Below, piece by piece: positions 8,764 through 15,679 of a stretch of 64,000 nucleotides of DNA. Within the stretch, counting starts at the first letter, position 1; each line of letters begins with the position of its first letter. The stretch is from Algivirga pacifica (GTDB taxonomy: Bacteria > Bacteroidota > Bacteroidia > Cytophagales > Flammeovirgaceae). The notes under the pieces were generated by a model. That model did no database searches and was not told the origin of the DNA. It saw only the letters and a list, made by a program, of their open reading frames with translations. Location of the stretch: assembly GCF_039543525.1 (NCBI RefSeq), contig NZ_BAABJX010000055.1, positions 1 through 64,000 on the forward strand. Reading direction: 5' to 3'. A program made the position numbers and the translations under genes.

Positions 8764-9528
8764 TTAACGGTCCAGCCATTCCTTAAACAAAGGAGTTCGC
8801 TCAGCACTCACCACTATATCCTCTTCCACTACAGGTAATAACTCCAACTTCAATCGACCTTTGAAGTAAGTATGTATCTCCTGTAGGGCATCAATATGAA
8901 TAATATATTTACGGTTAATTCTAAAAAATAAATCGTGATCCAGTAAAGTGTTAAGCTCCTCTAAGCGATAATCCACAGGATATTTATTTCCTTCCTTAGT
9001 CCGTAAAAAGGACACCTTATCTTCCGTAAAAAAATAGGCTATTTCCTCTACTTTGATCGACTTAATCTTGGAGCCACTTTTTACAATAAAGCGGGATTTA
9101 CTCGTATTTTGTGGCTCTGTGATAGAGACCATCAGTTCTTGCAGTTTGGCGGCTGTTTCATCTCCATATATCTTTTGAGCTTCTTTCCATTTTTCCAGCG
9201 CTAACCCCAATCGCTTTTTGGTTAATGGCTTCAATAGATAATCAATACTATGTACCTCAAAAGCCTGAATAGCATATTGATCATAAGCAGTAATAAAAAT
9301 AACAGGACAATGTAACTCGACCTGCTTAAAAAACTCAAAGCTTACCCCATCTGCCACTTCTATATCTGAAAAGAGTAAATCAGGGTGATCATGCTCTTCA
9401 AACCATTCGATAGCCTCTGCAACACTACTCATCTCCTGTATTATCTCCGCTTCAGGCATTACTTCTTTAAGTAATCGCTTCAAGCGTTCTACTGCCAAAG
9501 GCTCATCTTCCAGTATGACTACTTTCAT
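8764..9528 (-). CDS. LytTR-family response regulator
   Basis: This 254-residue protein has a receiver domain (about 1-118; EDEP, LLFSDIEV, ITAYD and LLKPL motifs) and a C-terminal LytTR DNA-binding domain (about 148-250; FFRINRKYIIHIDALQEI). It is the third gene of a minus-strand operon, 11 bases downstream of its LytS-like kinase. Phosphorylation by that kinase at the Asp of FSDIEV should control binding to imperfect direct repeats at target promoters. The target is probably linked to the secreted repeat protein that begins the operon (inference). Confidence 0.93.
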   Translation of the reverse strand: MKVVILEDEPLAVERLKRLLKEVMPEAEIIQEMSSVAEAIEWFEEHDHPDLLFSDIEVADGVSFEFFKQVELHCPVIFITAYDQYAIQAFEVHSIDYLLKPLTKKRLGLALEKWKEAQKIYGDETAAKLQELMVSITEPQNTSKSRFIVKSGSKIKSIKVEEIAYFFTEDKVSFLRTKEGNKYPVDYRLEELNTLLDHDLFFRINRKYIIHIDALQEIHTYFKGRLKLELLPVVEEDIVVSAERTPLFKEWLDR

Positions 9529-9539
9529 AAATTCCTATG

Positions 9540-10661
9540 CTATTCCTTTTCCAACAATGGCAATCGTACAATAAATGAGTCTGCCGTCTTCTTTACCTCA
9601 ATTGCCTGGTTCGATAAATATTGGTATCGTTTATTGATATTATTTAACCCCATTCCTGAGCTTCGTCGCTTATACTCTTTCTCTCTTAGGTTATTTCGAA
9701 CCACTAAGAAGTTATGACTATCATTAAAAATATCGATATACAGCGCTTTTTCCTTATTGATCGTGTTATGCTTGACCACATTTTCCAGTAGCATTTGCAA
9801 AGCCATAGGCGGTAACATATAGGCCTCTACAGAGGTATCAATCTGTATATCGAAATGAATATTCCAATCAAAACGCTTCTGCAGCATCAAAATATAATGA
9901 TCAGCAAAATCCAACTCTTCCTCTAAAGGGACTAGTTCTGTATTCCTGGATTTCAGAACAAAACGATACACCTCGGAGAAACTCTCCAAAAAATCTTGTG
10001 CATCTTTATTCTCTTCATCGATCAAGGAAGAAAGGATATTCAAGTTATTGAAAAGAAAGTGAGGATCAATCTGTGTTTTGAGTACTTCGAACTGAGAACG
10101 CAACTGCGCATTCTTCAATTCCTCTGTTTGCACAAAGGCCTGTTTCCATTTACGCATCAGGTAAATCCCTATTTGTATGGTAAGTACAGGAAAAAGAAAA
10201 AGAAGTCCATATACGTTCAGTGTCAGCAACTGACCAATATCAGGGATATACCCTGTAAACTGTAGCTTATATTGGTAGTAAGTAAAGTTAATACACAATA
10301 GGGAGTAAATAATCGACACTAGGATCTGAAGAAAGAATCTTCCTTTGGTGTGTTTTTCCCAAGGCAAAGATTTATCCAGTACACTAATGATGATTAAATT
10401 CCCCCACCATAAGGCCACACTCACACTGACAATCCAGAATAGAGCAATATAATAAGGGTTCTCAATGGAGATTCCAGATAAGAAATATCCAAAGCTCAAC
10501 AAGAACATTAAAACCACCCCTCCCATAATATGAGGGGTATATTGTCTTTCTTTATTATCCAAAGCATCCAGATCGATATCTTTCATCTGGCTGGTAGGTG
10601 CAAAAGAAGGTACATTATCCGAAAGGGGTGATTCTAAGGGGTTCTGTGTAAACGAAGTCAT
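9540..10661 (-). CDS. LytS/YehU-type membrane sensor histidine kinase
   Basis: This 373-residue protein has about four transmembrane segments between residues 45 and 170. A His_kinase domain follows with the phospho-acceptor histidine in QIDPHFLFNNLNILSSLI (about residue 200), then an ATP-binding region with the G box SSGMGLNNINKRY. No extracytoplasmic sensor domain is evident, so the signal may come from within the membrane or from a partner protein. The upstream gene (7 bases away) encodes a secreted protein and the downstream gene (11 bases) a LytTR regulator, forming a compact three-gene sensory operon. Confidence 0.92.
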   Translation of the reverse strand: MTSFTQNPLESPLSDNVPSFAPTSQMKDIDLDALDNKERQYTPHIMGGVVLMFLLSFGYFLSGISIENPYYIALFWIVSVSVALWWGNLIIISVLDKSLPWEKHTKGRFFLQILVSIIYSLLCINFTYYQYKLQFTGYIPDIGQLLTLNVYGLLFLFPVLTIQIGIYLMRKWKQAFVQTEELKNAQLRSQFEVLKTQIDPHFLFNNLNILSSLIDEENKDAQDFLESFSEVYRFVLKSRNTELVPLEEELDFADHYILMLQKRFDWNIHFDIQIDTSVEAYMLPPMALQMLLENVVKHNTINKEKALYIDIFNDSHNFLVVRNNLREKEYKRRSSGMGLNNINKRYQYLSNQAIEVKKTADSFIVRLPLLEKE

Positions 10662-10668
10662 GTTAAGG

Positions 10669-12228
10669 TTAATCTAATTGGATTTCAGCAATTTCTTTCC
10701 AGGTAAAGTAGCGCTTCTTCCCCTCTAGGGTATTTTCAGTAAAGACCATCACACCATCATTACTTCCTCCCACATCCTGTGTACCTTTCAGTAATAAAAC
10801 CTCTCCGTTGGTTAAGGTTACTTCTGAGAGATCCGTCTCTGGCTTTATTTTCTTAATGTTACGGAACGGAATAGCATACTCCAATCCTCTCCAACGGCCA
10901 TCCAGCATTTCCAAGTTCCAATACTCATCCAAGTCATAAGCCATTTCACCCTTAACTTCCTCTCCTTCTTTTGTCTTTAGCGTTCCCTTAATTGGCTTAG
11001 GGGACTTGAAATCATTATAACTCAATCCATACGACTTCTCATCATGATCAAATTCTACTGACTCAAAAGCCTCCCAGGAGATTAGTATTAGCCCTACCGA
11101 TGGCACACTCACATAGATTCCTCTATTTCCACTATTCACATCGTTGGTTCCATACAAAACTACTTCTCTATCAGAGACAAGTGTTACTTGAGAACGGTTG
11201 CCTGAGGTCTTGGATATTTTTTTAATTTTATCAAAAGTAATGGATAATTTCCCATTAGAGGTCTGCCCATCCAGCTTCTCTATCGTTAACGCCTCATCTT
11301 TATCCCATTGTATCAGCCCTGTAAATGTTCCTCTACTCGTCTTTACTGTACCATATAAAGGTAGCCCAATCTGATCTTTCAATTTTCTAGGTGCTTGTTC
11401 AAAAGCCACTTTTTTGATTCTTTTCCAAGGCACCTTCACTTCTCCTAGTTCTTCATCCAGTACCGTAATCTCCGCTCCAACATCATTAGAGCCTCCTCTA
11501 AGTTCTACCGAAGAACCATTTTTATAATACAGCATCAATTGCTCCCCACCTGTAAGTTCCAAACGAGCAATATCTCCAAAGTAGCATACAAATTGGTGAG
11601 TGGTATTGGGCATATGATGGTCTACCCATACATTCATAAAGTTGAAGTTCCATGAAGACACTGCTTCTGCCCTTGCTTTTTCTGCTTGCTCTACAAGACG
11701 ATGAGCGTGCTCTTTCTCTATACGCTCTTCATATTCTTTTTGCTTTATCTCTATTTCTGCAGCCTTAAGCTCCAAGTTTTTCAACTTGTCCTCTAGCTTA
11801 GCAGCATATTTCTCCGTTTCCTTATTTTTTCGAAGTGACACGATCACTTCTTCCAGTTCCTCCGCAGCTTCTTCCAGTTCTTCCGCTTGCTGCTCATATT
11901 GCCTGATATATTCCCGACTCAGACGTTCTGCTTCTCGCTGTACTTCTTGGTCAACATCTACATCAGCAATCACCACTTGTTTATTTTTAGCCTTCCCTTT
12001 ATCAAACATATCCAGTTTAGCGATATAAGGATTATGGGCCTTGGTTGCATTAAAAAGATTTTCCCAAGTACTTTCTTCTCCTCCCCACTGTAATTGTCCC
12101 TTAAAAGTTTCTCCATCAACGGTAGTAACCGTTCCGTATAGTAAGTTCTCAGTATGTTGTCCGTATACCACTCCTGTCAACAAGGATAGTAATACGATAA
12201 AACTCGTTCGGTAAAGTTGTTTTCTCAT
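10669..12228 (-). CDS. Secreted triple-repeat coiled-coil protein of a LytS/LytTR operon
   Basis: This 519-residue protein begins with a signal peptide (about 1-23, ending VYGQ). A repeated beta-rich motif occurs three times: LYGTVTTVDGETFKGQLQW near 31, LYGTVKTSRGTFTGLIQW near 291 and IKGTLKTKEGEEVKGEMAY near 410. Between repeats 1 and 2 lies a highly charged coiled coil (about 95-190, rich in E, A and K). I do not recognise a named family. It heads an operon with a membrane histidine kinase and a LytTR regulator, so it may be a periplasmic partner or sensor for them, or a regulated structural protein. Its location is periplasmic or outer-membrane-facing by inference. Confidence 0.75.
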   Translation of the reverse strand: MRKQLYRTSFIVLLSLLTGVVYGQHTENLLYGTVTTVDGETFKGQLQWGGEESTWENLFNATKAHNPYIAKLDMFDKGKAKNKQVVIADVDVDQEVQREAERLSREYIRQYEQQAEELEEAAEELEEVIVSLRKNKETEKYAAKLEDKLKNLELKAAEIEIKQKEYEERIEKEHAHRLVEQAEKARAEAVSSWNFNFMNVWVDHHMPNTTHQFVCYFGDIARLELTGGEQLMLYYKNGSSVELRGGSNDVGAEITVLDEELGEVKVPWKRIKKVAFEQAPRKLKDQIGLPLYGTVKTSRGTFTGLIQWDKDEALTIEKLDGQTSNGKLSITFDKIKKISKTSGNRSQVTLVSDREVVLYGTNDVNSGNRGIYVSVPSVGLILISWEAFESVEFDHDEKSYGLSYNDFKSPKPIKGTLKTKEGEEVKGEMAYDLDEYWNLEMLDGRWRGLEYAIPFRNIKKIKPETDLSEVTLTNGEVLLLKGTQDVGGSNDGVMVFTENTLEGKKRYFTWKEIAEIQLD

Positions 12229-12417
12229 ATGTCAATAATTAATGGCTGTATAAAAAAAATCACTAGAAATATTGTTGTATTCTCTTCGACAAATATGCTG
12301 AAAAAACAATTGTTAATATTAATGCCTTTTACCGAAATCGAATAAAAAATAACTGAATCGGGATTTTCTTAGACTCAAGTGGGAACTAGGAGGATTATAA
12401 TGAATAATTAACCGACA

Positions 12418-12566
12418 GTTGAGGCGGCTTACGCCGCTGGTTGAGTCCATTACATGGCGTGTTCTGCGTGCCGTTGAGTAGCCCTTCGGGCTGTTGAGAT
12501 TTTGCAATACTGCTCTTTCTCAACAGCCCGAAGGGCTACTCAACCAGCGGCGCAAGCCGCCTCAAC
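12418..12566. repeat. GTTGAG modular palindrome, copy A1
   Basis: This large imperfect palindrome is built of short hairpin modules separated by GTTGAG. The left arm holds GCGGCTTACGCCGC, then a CATTACATGGCG module, then AGCCCTTCGGGCT. The right arm (reverse complement) holds GCGGCTTGCGCCGC and AGCCCTTCGGGCT only, so one module is present in the left arm alone. It ends four bases from the stop codon of the hydrolase gene. Related copies lie at 20144, 31752 and 37354. A short frame across it is an artefact. Confidence 0.9.
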
Positions 12567-12570
12567 AAAA

Positions 12571-13437
12571 CTATGCTTCTATCGTTTCTTGATGTGCGTG
12601 AGCAAATACCTTCTTGATTACCTCTTTGTCTTTCAAGATGCGATTATGCCCTAACCCTTCTGTCAAGATCAACTCACTATCCTTATAATTGGCATGTACC
12701 GCTTCTGAATGCAGAAAAGAAACCTGTTTATCTTGCTTGTCATGCACCAAAAGCAATTCCACTCCACGCAATTGCTTTACCAAGGCAATTCCTGATAACT
12801 CAAAGAAAGACTGCCCGGTCAGGTCCTGCACTCTCTCCAACATATAAGGAATATTCTTTTCTGATGCATTAATAAGTTTCCTGAAATCAGATAAGATGTC
12901 TTCTCCTACAGAAGGACTACCTAACATCACAAGCTTCTTTGTCAATTTTGCAACAATGGTTGCATGCAAACAAGCAACTCCTCCTAAAGAGTGGCCTATA
13001 ATCGCCTCAAACGGTCCGTATTGCTTTCCCAACTCCTGAATAGTCTGGGAGAACTCCAGCATATGGGTACTTTTTCCAGTGGAATACCCATGGGCTATGG
13101 CATCAAAAGAAATCACTTTATAGCCTTCTTTAGTAAAGGCAGGAATCATCTTGCGGAACTGTCCGGCTCTACCCATCCATCCGTGAACCATCAGAATAGG
13201 TTTCCCCTCTCCCCATTGATATACCTTGACCTCTTCCCCATTCCAGTTCAGTGTTTCCTCTTTTTCTACTGTTTTAAAAAATGCCTTCTCAGGCTCCGGA
13301 ATAGGATAACGGAACGGAGAAGTAAATAGCTTTGTAAACCAGCGTTCAGCTAGTTGTGGTGATACTTTTTCCACAACCGGAAAGGTTTTCTGTATCACTT
13401 TTAAAATTAACGGTGTTTTAGGCTTGTTTCGGTTCAT
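12571..13437 (-). CDS. Alpha/beta hydrolase
   Basis: This 288-residue cytoplasmic protein has the alpha/beta hydrolase fold: an oxyanion-hole motif HGWMGRAGQF, the nucleophile elbow GHSLGG (Ser near 148), and a C-terminal catalytic His in EGLGHNRIL. The acid is probably in LLVHDKQDKQV. It could be an esterase, lipase or thioesterase. The sequence does not fix the substrate. A 16-base palindrome lies only 6 bases upstream of the start codon and is repeated upstream of the adjacent tetR-type gene, which strongly implies repression of both by that regulator. Confidence 0.9.
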   Translation of the reverse strand: MNRNKPKTPLILKVIQKTFPVVEKVSPQLAERWFTKLFTSPFRYPIPEPEKAFFKTVEKEETLNWNGEEVKVYQWGEGKPILMVHGWMGRAGQFRKMIPAFTKEGYKVISFDAIAHGYSTGKSTHMLEFSQTIQELGKQYGPFEAIIGHSLGGVACLHATIVAKLTKKLVMLGSPSVGEDILSDFRKLINASEKNIPYMLERVQDLTGQSFFELSGIALVKQLRGVELLLVHDKQDKQVSFLHSEAVHANYKDSELILTEGLGHNRILKDKEVIKKVFAHAHQETIEA

Positions 13438-13443
13438 TGTTAG

Positions 13444-13459
13444 AAGACCGATCGGTCTT
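13444..13459. promoter_or_regulatory. TetR-type operator 1
   Basis: The perfect 16-base palindrome AAGACCGATCGGTCTT lies 6 bases upstream of the hydrolase start codon. The identical site occurs at 14107-14122 upstream of the TetR-family gene. The position close to the translation start suggests that binding blocks RNA polymerase at or near the transcription start. Confidence 0.85.
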
Positions 13460-13503
13460 TTTTAGTGTAAAATTAGTCAGTGTAATGTCGATAAACTGAT
13501 AAA

Positions 13504-14094
13504 TTATTGATATAGATTTACATTCAGATAAGATTTGATTCCCTCTACTGCCACAGCAATACAACGATCATCACTGACCCTTGACATCACCAAGGCACCT
13601 TCCATCGTCATCAGCATCATCGTGGCCACCGCTTCTTTATCTGCAGTAGATTGAAAGATACCCTGCTCCATTCCTTCCTCAATCTTCTTGATAATATAAG
13701 TCTTCAGATGATTGATAGCTTGCTTGGCCTTTTCCTTCAACTTAGGATGCGTATTAGAGGCATCTACTGCCGTATTAAATATAGGGCACCCTGCCTCAAA
13801 CTCGGGCAATCTTTCCAGATGCGCATAGGTATCCAAGATCGCCTCTATCTTTTCTCGAGGATCTGTTTCTCTGAAAAGACGCTCTTGTAAGGTTTTCTTA
13901 ATCAAGTTAAAGTTATAGTCAAAAGCTGCCTCAGCGATTTCATCCTTATTGCTAAAGTGGTTATAAATCCCTCCTTTCTTCAATCCTGTGGCTTTCATGA
14001 TATCACTCAAAGCACAAGCGTGATATCCCACCCGATTAAACAACCGGGCTGACTGCATAATAATCTTGCTGCGTGTATCTATTCCTTTTGACAT
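13504..14094 (-). CDS. TetR/AcrR-family transcriptional repressor
   Basis: This protein has 196 residues from the start MSKGIDTRSK. A longer frame starting at 14130 would run through the operator palindrome and is rejected. The N-terminal HTH (about 8-55) includes ALSDIMKATGLKKGGIYNHF. The C-terminal ligand-binding helical domain resembles the class that regulates small-molecule detoxification or efflux genes. The same palindrome occurs upstream of this gene and upstream of the hydrolase gene that follows it, so autoregulation plus control of the hydrolase is likely. Confidence 0.92.
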   Translation of the reverse strand: MSKGIDTRSKIIMQSARLFNRVGYHACALSDIMKATGLKKGGIYNHFSNKDEIAEAAFDYNFNLIKKTLQERLFRETDPREKIEAILDTYAHLERLPEFEAGCPIFNTAVDASNTHPKLKEKAKQAINHLKTYIIKKIEEGMEQGIFQSTADKEAVATMMLMTMEGALVMSRVSDDRCIAVAVEGIKSYLNVNLYQ

Positions 14095-14105
14095 AATTGC
14101 AAATA

Positions 14106-14123
14106 TAAGACCGATCGGTCTTA
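14106..14123. promoter_or_regulatory. TetR-type operator 2
   Basis: The perfect palindrome TAAGACCGATCGGTCTTA lies 11 bases upstream of the chosen tetR start codon. Its central 16 bases are identical to the site at 13444-13459. The pair supports autoregulation by the TetR-family protein. Confidence 0.87.
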
Positions 14124-14230
14124 AAATCAAGTAGGATTATTTTTGATAATAATTTCACAACGTTTATTCTTATAGGATTGAAAAGTAAAAAGTATAAGAT
14201 AAAAAGTGGTTTACCTTTTTACCTTATACC

Positions 14231-14350
14231 TATTTCTTTGGTCCGGGCGACCACAAGGGGCGCCCCTACCTATTTCTTTGGTTCGGGCGACCATAAGGGG
14301 CGCCCTTACCTATTTCTTTGGTTCGGGCGACCACAAGGGGCGCCCCTACC
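14231..14350. repeat. Three tandem 40-base units containing GGGCGACC hairpins
   Basis: Three near-identical 40-base units occur at 14231, 14271 and 14311. Each has TATTTCTTTGG, then a small palindrome built from GGGCGACC and GGGCGCCC halves, ending CTACC. Single diverged copies of the palindrome precede heptamer arrays at 27679 and, weakly, 52240. Similar GGGCGACC hairpins are known as dispersed repeats in many bacterial genomes. The units are contiguous with no spacers, so this is not a CRISPR array. Confidence 0.9.
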
Positions 14351-14434
14351 TTTTACCTTTTACCTTTTACCTTTTACCTTTTACCTTTTACCTTTTACCT
14401 TTTACCTTTTACCTTTTACCTTTTACCTTTTACC
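14351..14434. repeat. Twelve perfect TTTTACC heptamers abutting a start codon
   Basis: Exactly twelve TTTTACC units (84 bases) run without interruption directly into the ATG at 14435. Because 7 is not a multiple of 3 and no frame of this unit contains a stop, the array is open in all three plus-strand frames. The array occupies the whole normal position of the ribosome-binding region and probably part of the promoter. Confidence 0.97.
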
Positions 14435-15607
14435 ATGAAGTCAAATCTATCTCCCTATAAGCTTTCAACAACCGTTATTCACGCAGGACAGGAGCCCGAT
14501 CCTTCTACCGGAGCCGTTATTCCTCCCATTTATGCGACCTCTACTTATGCCCAGGCAAGTCCTGGCGTACACAAAGGCTATGAATACTCCCGCAGCCAAA
14601 ACCCTACCCGTACCGCCTATGAAAAGGCTATTGCAGCCACAGAAAATGGCACCCATGGTTTTGCTTTTGCTTCAGGAATGGCCGCAACCTCTACCATTAT
14701 AGAATTATTGGACGCCGGAGCACATGTGATTGCCATGAATGACCTGTATGGAGGAACATTTCGTCTATTTGACAAAGTAAGAAAGCGCAGTGCTAACCTT
14801 TCCTTCTCTTTTATTGACTTAAATGACGAAGAAGCACTAGCCAATAGCCTTCAGGAAAATACGCGTTTGGTATGGATAGAAACACCTACAAACCCTATGC
14901 TACGATTAGTGGACCTGGAAAAGGTTGTAAACTTCTGTAAAAAACATGGGTTAATTTCTGTATGTGACAATACGTTTGCTACTCCTTATACCCAAAATCC
15001 TTTAGACTTTGGGATTGATATCGTCATGCATTCCGCTACCAAATATATTAATGGCCACTCAGATGTGATCGGAGGTGTAGCCGTTGTAAAGGATGAGCAA
15101 CTGGCAGAACAATTAGCCTTTCTACAAAATTCAACAGGAAGCATACAAGGACCTTTTGAGTCTTTTTTAGCTAACCGTGGACTCAAAACCTTGAGTGTAC
15201 GTATGGAAAGACATTGCAAAAATGCTTTGGCTCTGGCAGAATGGCTGGAAGAACACCCTGCCATCGAGAAGGTGATTTACCCTGGTCTACCGTCTCACCC
15301 TGACCACACCCTGGCTCAAAAGCAAATGCGTGCTTACGGAGGGATGATTTCCATTGTAGTAAAAGGAGGTTTGGAGGCTGCCAAGCACCTTATGGAAAAC
15401 ACTCATCTATTTACCTTGGCAGAAAGCTTGGGGGGCATCGAAAGCCTTATTGAGCACCCAGCCATTATGACTCATGCATCTGTTCCTCCAGAGGTTAGAA
15501 AAGAAATCGGTATAGACGATGGACTAGTACGCCTTTCTGTAGGAATTGAGGACCTGGATGATCTTAAAATGGACTTGGAACAAGCTTTGGCAAGAGACCT
15601 TTCTTAA
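14435..15607 (+). CDS. PLP-dependent trans-sulfuration enzyme (cystathionine gamma-synthase/lyase type)
   Basis: This 390-residue Cys/Met metabolism enzyme carries the PLP lysine in HSATKYINGHSD (about residue 198) and the family motifs YEYSRSQNPTR, SGMAATS and SLGGIESLIEHPA. The length fits cystathionine gamma-synthase, gamma-lyase and beta-lyase alike, and the sequence alone does not separate them. The start was chosen as the ATG right after the heptamer array, giving MKSNLSPYKLSTTVIHAG, which matches the usual family N-terminus. A longer frame translates the repeats and is not credible as the main product. Repeat copy number may affect expression. Confidence 0.93.
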   Translation: MKSNLSPYKLSTTVIHAGQEPDPSTGAVIPPIYATSTYAQASPGVHKGYEYSRSQNPTRTAYEKAIAATENGTHGFAFASGMAATSTIIELLDAGAHVIAMNDLYGGTFRLFDKVRKRSANLSFSFIDLNDEEALANSLQENTRLVWIETPTNPMLRLVDLEKVVNFCKKHGLISVCDNTFATPYTQNPLDFGIDIVMHSATKYINGHSDVIGGVAVVKDEQLAEQLAFLQNSTGSIQGPFESFLANRGLKTLSVRMERHCKNALALAEWLEEHPAIEKVIYPGLPSHPDHTLAQKQMRAYGGMISIVVKGGLEAAKHLMENTHLFTLAESLGGIESLIEHPAIMTHASVPPEVRKEIGIDDGLVRLSVGIEDLDDLKMDLEQALARDLS

Positions 15608-15679
15608 AAAAATACCATTTGCTCTGATATTTCTTTATTTTTGAAAAAATTATCAACACGACAACAATTAAAAAAACTA

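Noticed and set aside
11786..12028. Plus-strand frame rich in serine opposite the coiled-coil gene
   Set aside because: It is the antisense shadow of glutamate-rich codons (GAA/GAG read as TTC/CTC) in the real minus-strand gene.
12319..12507. Minus-strand frame of 62 residues across the GTTGAG palindrome
   Set aside because: It lies inside a non-coding modular repeat and has no homology-like features.
14231..14350. Possible CRISPR array
   Set aside because: The three 40-base units are contiguous with no spacers and no cas genes are present.
14178..14438. Reading frames through the 40-base units and TTTTACC array
   Set aside because: They are translations of tandem repeats (FYLLPFT motifs) in all frames and have no gene-like composition; the true start of the enzyme is the ATG at 14435.
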